Below, piece by piece: positions 11,201 to 15,323 of a DNA stretch of 15,323 nucleotides. Source of the stretch: Anaerolineae bacterium (GTDB lineage Bacteria > Chloroflexota > Anaerolineae > JAAYZQ01); assembly GCA_016926595.1 (NCBI GenBank), contig JAFGOG010000386.1, positions 1 through 15,323 on the forward strand, in the 5' to 3' direction. The notes under the pieces were generated by a model. It made no database searches and had not been told where the DNA came from. It worked only from the letters and a program-made list of their open reading frames with translations. Each line of letters opens with the position of its first letter. Positions within the stretch are counted from its first letter, which is position 1. A program made the position numbers and the translations under genes.

Positions 11201-13117
11201 GTGGAAGCAACTGACCCGACTCTGGAATTGATGGACAATGGCCGCGCTTCGACCCCGTGGCTGACGGTGGAGCGGGCGGCATACCTCGCCGTAGGGCTCC
11301 TGGCGGCGGCGCTGCGTTTTTTTCAGTTGGGACTGCGCCCCCTGACCGAGGGCGAAGCCGCACAAGCGTTGGCTGCCTTCCGTTTCAGTCACGGCGCGAT
11401 CGAGGTCGCCCCGGCAGGCGCCGTCCCAGCACTGTTCACCGGCAACGTCGCCGCCTTTACCCTATTTGGCGCGGGCGACGCCGTCGCCCGCTGGCTGCCG
11501 GCGCTGGCCGGGCTGATCCTGGCTCTGCTGCCTTACGGGCTGCGCCGCCGGCTTGGACGGGGCGGGGCGCTGGCCGCGTCGCTTCTTCTGGCTCTGTCGC
11601 CCATCGCGGTCTATAATTCGCGCGCGCTCGACGGCGCCATCCTGGTAGCGGCTTGCGGCCTGGCGATGATAGTCGGGCTGGTCAACTACCTGGACACCCG
11701 CCGGCCCACACACCTTTACTTGACTGCCGCCGCGTTGGGCCTGGGCCTGTGCGCCGGGCCGGCCATGCTGAACCTGCTGTTGATCCTCGGCCTGTACGGC
11801 GCCTGGCTCCTGATCTCGGCAGGCTGGCTGAACCGTGACCGTGACTGGTCGGCGATCAAGGATGCCTGGTCGGCCGCTCGGGGCCAGTCCGGGTTGCTGA
11901 CCTGGGTCGGCGTCACCCTGGCTGCTGTGTTTGGCCTGGTGGCCACCACCCTTGTCCTTCATCCTGCCGGCATAGGCCATGCCGCCGACCTGCTCGCCGC
12001 CTGGATCGGCGGTTTTGGACCGGGACCGGGCGACCAGCATCCTCTCTACCTCATCTTGGTGACGCTGCGTTACGAGCTGCTCGTCCTGTTCTTGGGCCTG
12101 GTTGCGATCGGCTGGTGGATTCGTTTGGGCAGGGGCGCCTCCTTCTGGCTGCCCCCACAGGCTGGACCGGGCTCGGCATTTTCCCACACCGGGCTACTGG
12201 TCTTTTGGGCGGCCGCGGCAGCCATTCTGGCGCTGGTCACAGGAGATCTCTCGCCGGGCAATCTGCTGCTCGCCATAGTGCCGCTGGCCCTGCTGGCTGG
12301 CCAGGGCCTGGAACAGACCTGGCGCTGGCTGGCCTGGCACGTGCCCTGGCGGGAACTGGCCGCCATCACCGCTGTGGCCTTGGGACTGGTTGTCTTTCTC
12401 TACCTGTGGATCGCCAGGGCGACCCTCATGGCCGATCCCTCCACCGTCTCGATCCTTGGCCTGACCCTGTACACCACCACCGCCTTTCTGCTTCTGGCGC
12501 TGCTGGCAGTGTTGCTCCTGATCGCCCTGGGCGCCGTCGCCTGGTACTGGCGGGGGGCCAGGTTGGTGCTGGCCGGCGCCTGGCTGACCGCCGTGGTGAT
12601 CCTGGCGTCGTTCGGATTCCGGACCATGTGGGGCGCCAGTTTTGCCAGCGCCGCCGACCCTCGCGAGCTGCTGAACCTCCAGCCGACCCCGCTCGAAGTG
12701 CGGAGCCTGGTGGCGGATCTGGAGACCCTGTCCGAGACGCGCCTGAATGATATCCACGCCCTGCCGGTCACCGTTGAAGCCCAAGCCGGCCCGGTAGTGG
12801 CCTGGTATCTGCGCGATTTCAAAAAGCAAACCGTCGTCGATAGCCTGGCCAGCCAGCCGGCTCCACCCGACACGCCGGTCGCCGTCACCCTGGCCGCCCA
12901 AGACCTGCCCATCGCCGGGACAGCGCCGGCATTCCGCGGCGAGAGCTTTCGCGGGCAAGCTTTCCCGTTGCATAGTCATTGGCAGCCGTGGGGCCTGGAT
13001 GGGCGGCAGTGGTTCCGCTGGTTCCTCTTTTCCGAAGCCCAACAGCCTGCGGTCGACCGGGAAGCGGTACTGTGGGCGACAACTGAAAACCGGAACACCA
13101 CCGGTGCTTCGCAGTGA
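11201..13117 (+). CDS. Diverged Agl23/PMT-like multi-pass membrane protein
   Basis: 639 codons from GTG 11201, chosen because GGAG (11191-11194) lies 6 nt upstream; an in-frame GTG at 11189 has no such site. The N-terminus parallels the next protein: a membrane helix (about 25-42), a first loop, LFGAGDAVARWLPALAG (88-104) against FLFGVTDYTARIVPAIFG, and LSPIAVYNSRALDGAI against ISPAILYHSRYIRNDI. Yet the hallmark DE is replaced by GE (Gly51-Glu52) and HGP by AVP, while the Arg of ARWLP (Arg97) remains. About ten further helices follow, then a C-terminal soluble region of about 150 residues with DFKKQTVVDSLAS. It probably belongs to the GT-C fold but may lack transferase activity and act as a partner subunit (inference). 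Two copies of the hairpin repeat lie in its 3' part, one ending at the stop codon. Confidence 0.8.
   Translation: MEATDPTLELMDNGRASTPWLTVERAAYLAVGLLAAALRFFQLGLRPLTEGEAAQALAAFRFSHGAIEVAPAGAVPALFTGNVAAFTLFGAGDAVARWLPALAGLILALLPYGLRRRLGRGGALAASLLLALSPIAVYNSRALDGAILVAACGLAMIVGLVNYLDTRRPTHLYLTAAALGLGLCAGPAMLNLLLILGLYGAWLLISAGWLNRDRDWSAIKDAWSAARGQSGLLTWVGVTLAAVFGLVATTLVLHPAGIGHAADLLAAWIGGFGPGPGDQHPLYLILVTLRYELLVLFLGLVAIGWWIRLGRGASFWLPPQAGPGSAFSHTGLLVFWAAAAAILALVTGDLSPGNLLLAIVPLALLAGQGLEQTWRWLAWHVPWRELAAITAVALGLVVFLYLWIARATLMADPSTVSILGLTLYTTTAFLLLALLAVLLLIALGAVAWYWRGARLVLAGAWLTAVVILASFGFRTMWGASFASAADPRELLNLQPTPLEVRSLVADLETLSETRLNDIHALPVTVEAQAGPVVAWYLRDFKKQTVVDSLASQPAPPDTPVAVTLAAQDLPIAGTAPAFRGESFRGQAFPLHSHWQPWGLDGRQWFRWFLFSEAQQPAVDREAVLWATTENRNTTGASQ
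12913..12938. repeat. Hairpin repeat, copy C
   Basis: GCCGG (12914-12918), loop GACAGCG (12919-12925), CCGGC (12926-12930), tail ATTCCGCGG. It has the same 7-nt loop as copies A (14308) and B (14379). It lies inside the diverged Agl23-like gene and is translated as AGTAPAFR, the same reading frame as copy B. Confidence 0.65.
13088..13114. repeat. Hairpin repeat, copy D (diverged)
   Basis: ACCGG (13089-13093), 7-nt loop AACACCA, CCGGT (13101-13105), tail GCTTCGCAG. The loop matches 4 of 7 positions of the other copies and the tail matches in spacing. It encodes the last residues of the diverged Agl23-like protein, RNTTGASQ, and is followed at once by the stop codon. Reading frame as in copy A. 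Confidence 0.5.
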
Positions 13118-13125
13118 GGTTGAGT

Positions 13126-15323
13126 ATGGAATTGTCTGACAAGCGCACGATCTTTGACCGGCCACTCACGGACCTGCTGAAACCGTCCTGGGAGAAGGCG
13201 TTTTACTTCGTCATCTTTTTGGTCGCAATAGTCACCCGTTTTTGGGACCTGGGGGCGCGGGCTATGAGCCACGACGAGAGCCTGCACGCTCTCTATTCCT
13301 TCTACCTGTACAACGGCACCGGCTACCAGCACAACCCGATGATGCACGGCCCATTCCTGTTTCACGCCAGCGCCCTGATCTACTTTCTTTTTGGCGTCAC
13401 CGACTATACCGCCCGCATCGTGCCGGCCATCTTTGGTGTTCTCCTGGTCTTTAGCCCGCTCCTGCTCAAGCCCTGGCTTGGCCGGGTGGGCGCGGCCCTC
13501 ACTTCGCTGCTGCTGCTGATTTCGCCGGCCATTCTGTACCACTCCCGCTACATCCGCAACGACATCTACATGGCCCTGTGGACGGTGCTGCTGATCGCCG
13601 CCCTGTTTTACTATCTGCGCGACCGGCGGCCGGGCTGGCTCGTGGCGGGTGCGGCGGTGCTGATGCTGTCGATGGCGACGAAAGAGACGGCCTACATCTT
13701 TGGCTGGATGGGCCTGGTTTTCCTGGTCATGGCGGTCGTGTGGCAAAAGGCCAGCCAGCGCAACCACATTTGGCTTTTCTTTGGGGGAGCGATCGTCGGG
13801 CTGGCTCTGTGGGCCGCGGGCTATGTGCTGGGCCACGTTCCGATCGGCGCTGGGGCGGCTGCCACAGTCGGCAATCCCCAGCGTTTGATAGGCTCGATCC
13901 TCGTCATGCTGGGCGGCTCGCTGCTGATCGCGGCGATCAGCAGTACCTTGATCCGGTCCCGGCGGCCGCGTCCGGCGATGATCCTGGAGGCGATCCAGGC
14001 CGTGCCGCGGTCGACCTGGATCATCGCCTTGGTGGCGATCTTTATCATCTACAGCCTGCTCTTTACCACCTTCTTCACCAACCCACCCGGCTTCATCACC
14101 GGCATCGCCGGCTCGATCAGCTACTGGATGGCCCAGCAGAATGTTGTGCGCGGCGACCAGCCGTGGTACTATTACTTTCTGACGCTGACCATGTACGAGT
14201 ACCTGCCGTTCCTGTTCGGCATCATCGCCACCATCTACTACCTGGTGCGTCGCCAACCTGCCGGCGAACAGGAGGAAACGGAGGAACCGGGCGGCGAAAC
14301 CGTTCCCTACCGGGACAGCGCCGGTACTCCGCGGCGCCGGTCCGCCGCCGACAATCCGTCCGCGCTCGGCCAGGTCTATACTGGGACAGCGCCAGTACTT
14401 TGCGACACCGAGCCGCTGTTCATCGCCTTCCTCGTCTTCTGGAACCTCGCCACCCTGTTCCTCTACAGTTGGGCCGGCGAGCGGATGGCGTGGCTGACTG
14501 TCCACCCTGCTCTGTCGATGATCGTCATCACCGGCAAGTTTGGCGGCGAGCTCCTGGAGCGGGTGGATTGGCGCGAGGCGTGGCGGCGGGGCGGCGCTGT
14601 GCTGGCCCTGCTCCTGCCGGTCACCTTTTTTGGCATCCTTTCCTTGATCACCAAGCGGCCTTTCCGGGGCCTGGCGGTCTCTGATCTTCAGGCGACGGGC
14701 AGTTGGCTGGCGGCGCTGCTGGTGACCCTGCTCTTGGTGGCCCTGACCGTCGTGGTCGCGCGGCGGTTGGGCAGGCCGTTGTCGTTGTCGGTGGCCGTTG
14801 CCACCCTGTTCCTTTTCCTGGCGGCCTTTACGGTGCGCACCGCCTGGACCTTTGCCTACATTACCTACGACTATTCCACCGAGCTGATGACCTTTGCTCA
14901 TGGCACCCCCGACGTTACCCGGACCATGGACGAGATCGCCGAGATATCGCGCCGGATTGCCGGCGACAAGCTGATCAAGGTCGCCTACGATAGCGACGTC
15001 TCCTGGCCGCTGGAATGGTACATGCGCGAGTATCCCAACCGCGTGTTCTACGGCGAGAACCCCAGCCGCGAAAAGATGGACGTGCCGATCGTCCTGGCTG
15101 GCGACAAGAACAATACCAAGGTCGAGCCTTACCTGGCCGACCGCTACCTCAGCTTCAAGCGCCGGTTGGTGTGGTGGCCCACCTATGACTATCGCGATCT
15201 GACCCCGAAGCGGATCTGGGAGATCTTGACCACAGCCGAAAAACGCCAGAAGCTGTGGGACATCCTCTACTGGCGCGAATATCCGCGCAGCACCGACGAC
15301 TGGTACTATGTTCACAACTTTTA
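13126..15323 (+). CDS. TIGR03663 / Agl23-like GT-C family membrane protein, 3' end outside the window
   Basis: 732 codons are visible without a stop; the gene runs off the right edge. After a cytoplasmic start (1-23) and first helix (about 24-40) come MSHDE with the invariant Asp50-Glu51, HGP (74-76), TARIVP with Arg97, and HSRYIRNDIYMA (139-150, Arg141, Arg144). These are the DE, HGP and conserved Arg features of TIGR03663, a family that resembles PMT mannosyltransferases at its N-terminus and occurs with DUF2298 genes. About a dozen helices follow; a hydrophilic linker at about 381-428 splits them and holds two hairpin repeats; a soluble region begins near 600 (DKLIKVAYDSDVSWPLEWYM). Likely role: extracytoplasmic transfer of a lipid-linked sugar, or a partner in that step (inference; the function is not established). 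ATG 13126 follows the previous stop by 8 nt, with GAGG (13115-13119) 6 nt before it. Confidence 0.9.
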   Translation, partial: MELSDKRTIFDRPLTDLLKPSWEKAFYFVIFLVAIVTRFWDLGARAMSHDESLHALYSFYLYNGTGYQHNPMMHGPFLFHASALIYFLFGVTDYTARIVPAIFGVLLVFSPLLLKPWLGRVGAALTSLLLLISPAILYHSRYIRNDIYMALWTVLLIAALFYYLRDRRPGWLVAGAAVLMLSMATKETAYIFGWMGLVFLVMAVVWQKASQRNHIWLFFGGAIVGLALWAAGYVLGHVPIGAGAAATVGNPQRLIGSILVMLGGSLLIAAISSTLIRSRRPRPAMILEAIQAVPRSTWIIALVAIFIIYSLLFTTFFTNPPGFITGIAGSISYWMAQQNVVRGDQPWYYYFLTLTMYEYLPFLFGIIATIYYLVRRQPAGEQEETEEPGGETVPYRDSAGTPRRRSAADNPSALGQVYTGTAPVLCDTEPLFIAFLVFWNLATLFLYSWAGERMAWLTVHPALSMIVITGKFGGELLERVDWREAWRRGGAVLALLLPVTFFGILSLITKRPFRGLAVSDLQATGSWLAALLVTLLLVALTVVVARRLGRPLSLSVAVATLFLFLAAFTVRTAWTFAYITYDYSTELMTFAHGTPDVTRTMDEIAEISRRIAGDKLIKVAYDSDVSWPLEWYMREYPNRVFYGENPSREKMDVPIVLAGDKNNTKVEPYLADRYLSFKRRLVWWPTYDYRDLTPKRIWEILTTAEKRQKLWDILYWREYPRSTDDWYYVHNF
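14308..14333. repeat. Hairpin repeat, copy A
   Basis: TACCGG (14308-14313), loop GACAGCG, CCGGTA (14321-14326), tail CTCCGCG. A perfect 6-bp stem. It is identical to copy B at 22 of 26 positions. It lies in the hydrophilic linker of the Agl23-like protein and is translated YRDSAGTPR. Confidence 0.75.
14379..14404. repeat. Hairpin repeat, copy B
   Basis: TACTGG (14379-14384), loop GACAGCG, CCAGTA (14392-14397), tail CTTTGCG. Against copy A the stem differs by a T-A pair where A has C-G, so both arms changed together and pairing is kept. It starts 71 nt after copy A, so it is read in another frame (YTGTAPVLC). Confidence 0.75.

Noticed and set aside
12913..14404. CRISPR array suggested by repeated hairpins
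   Set aside because: The copies are unevenly spaced (roughly 175, 1220 and 71 nt apart), diverged, and lie inside coding sequences; there are no regular spacers and no cas genes.
12976..15315. Long open frame of about 779 codons on the minus strand, opposite the Agl23-like gene
   Set aside because: Its product is rich in Gln, His, Gly, Arg and Pro without domain features, typical of the antisense of a GC-rich membrane protein gene. The plus strand carries the DE, HGP and membrane-helix signatures.

Overview
The window most likely comes from a GC-rich member of the Chloroflexi (Chloroflexota, Anaerolineae or Ardenticatenia type). The evidence is two proteins of the DUF2298 / Chlor_Arch_YYY membrane family (known mainly from Chloroflexi and some archaea), a TIGR03663 (Agl23-like) membrane protein beside them, and an FHA plus winged-helix regulator of a type common in that phylum. 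The assignment rests on family recognition by reading; no search was run.

Left part (1-2000): the 5' end of a nucleotide-sugar pyrophosphorylase gene lies on the minus strand with its own promoter and Shine-Dalgarno site. Next is an FHA plus winged-helix regulator (minus strand), divergent from a tail-anchored Ser/Thr protein kinase (plus strand). The kinase promoter sits so close to its ATG that the mRNA should be leaderless or nearly so.

Middle junction (2000-2306): a palindrome-rich stretch, then tRNA-Val(TAC) with a textbook TTGACA-17-TATAAT promoter and an intrinsic terminator. The -35 box lies in a perfect 12-bp palindrome that also supports a mirror promoter on the other strand.

Right part (2307-15323): one tightly packed plus-strand cluster that looks like an operon. 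It encodes (1) a 1587-residue fusion of a GT-C type glycosyltransferase module with a DUF2298 module, (2) possibly a 29-residue hydrophobic peptide, (3) an ECF-type sigma factor, (4) a one-pass DUF4367-like membrane protein, probably its anti-sigma factor, (5) a stand-alone DUF2298 protein, (6) a diverged Agl23/PMT-like protein that has lost the family's DE and HGP signatures, and (7) a canonical TIGR03663/Agl23-like protein that runs off the window. Gaps after the sigma gene are only 4 to 27 bases. Working model (inference): an envelope glycosylation or glycopolymer system with its own membrane-controlled sigma factor, beside a kinase/FHA regulator pair and a sugar-nucleotide gene.

Two unrelated palindromic repeat families have entered genes of this cluster: the well-known repeat translated as PHPNPLPQGERG, in frame in a loop of the fusion protein, and a four-copy hairpin element of about 26 nt in the two Agl23-like genes, with compensatory base changes in its stem. 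No transposase, CRISPR array or rRNA is visible.
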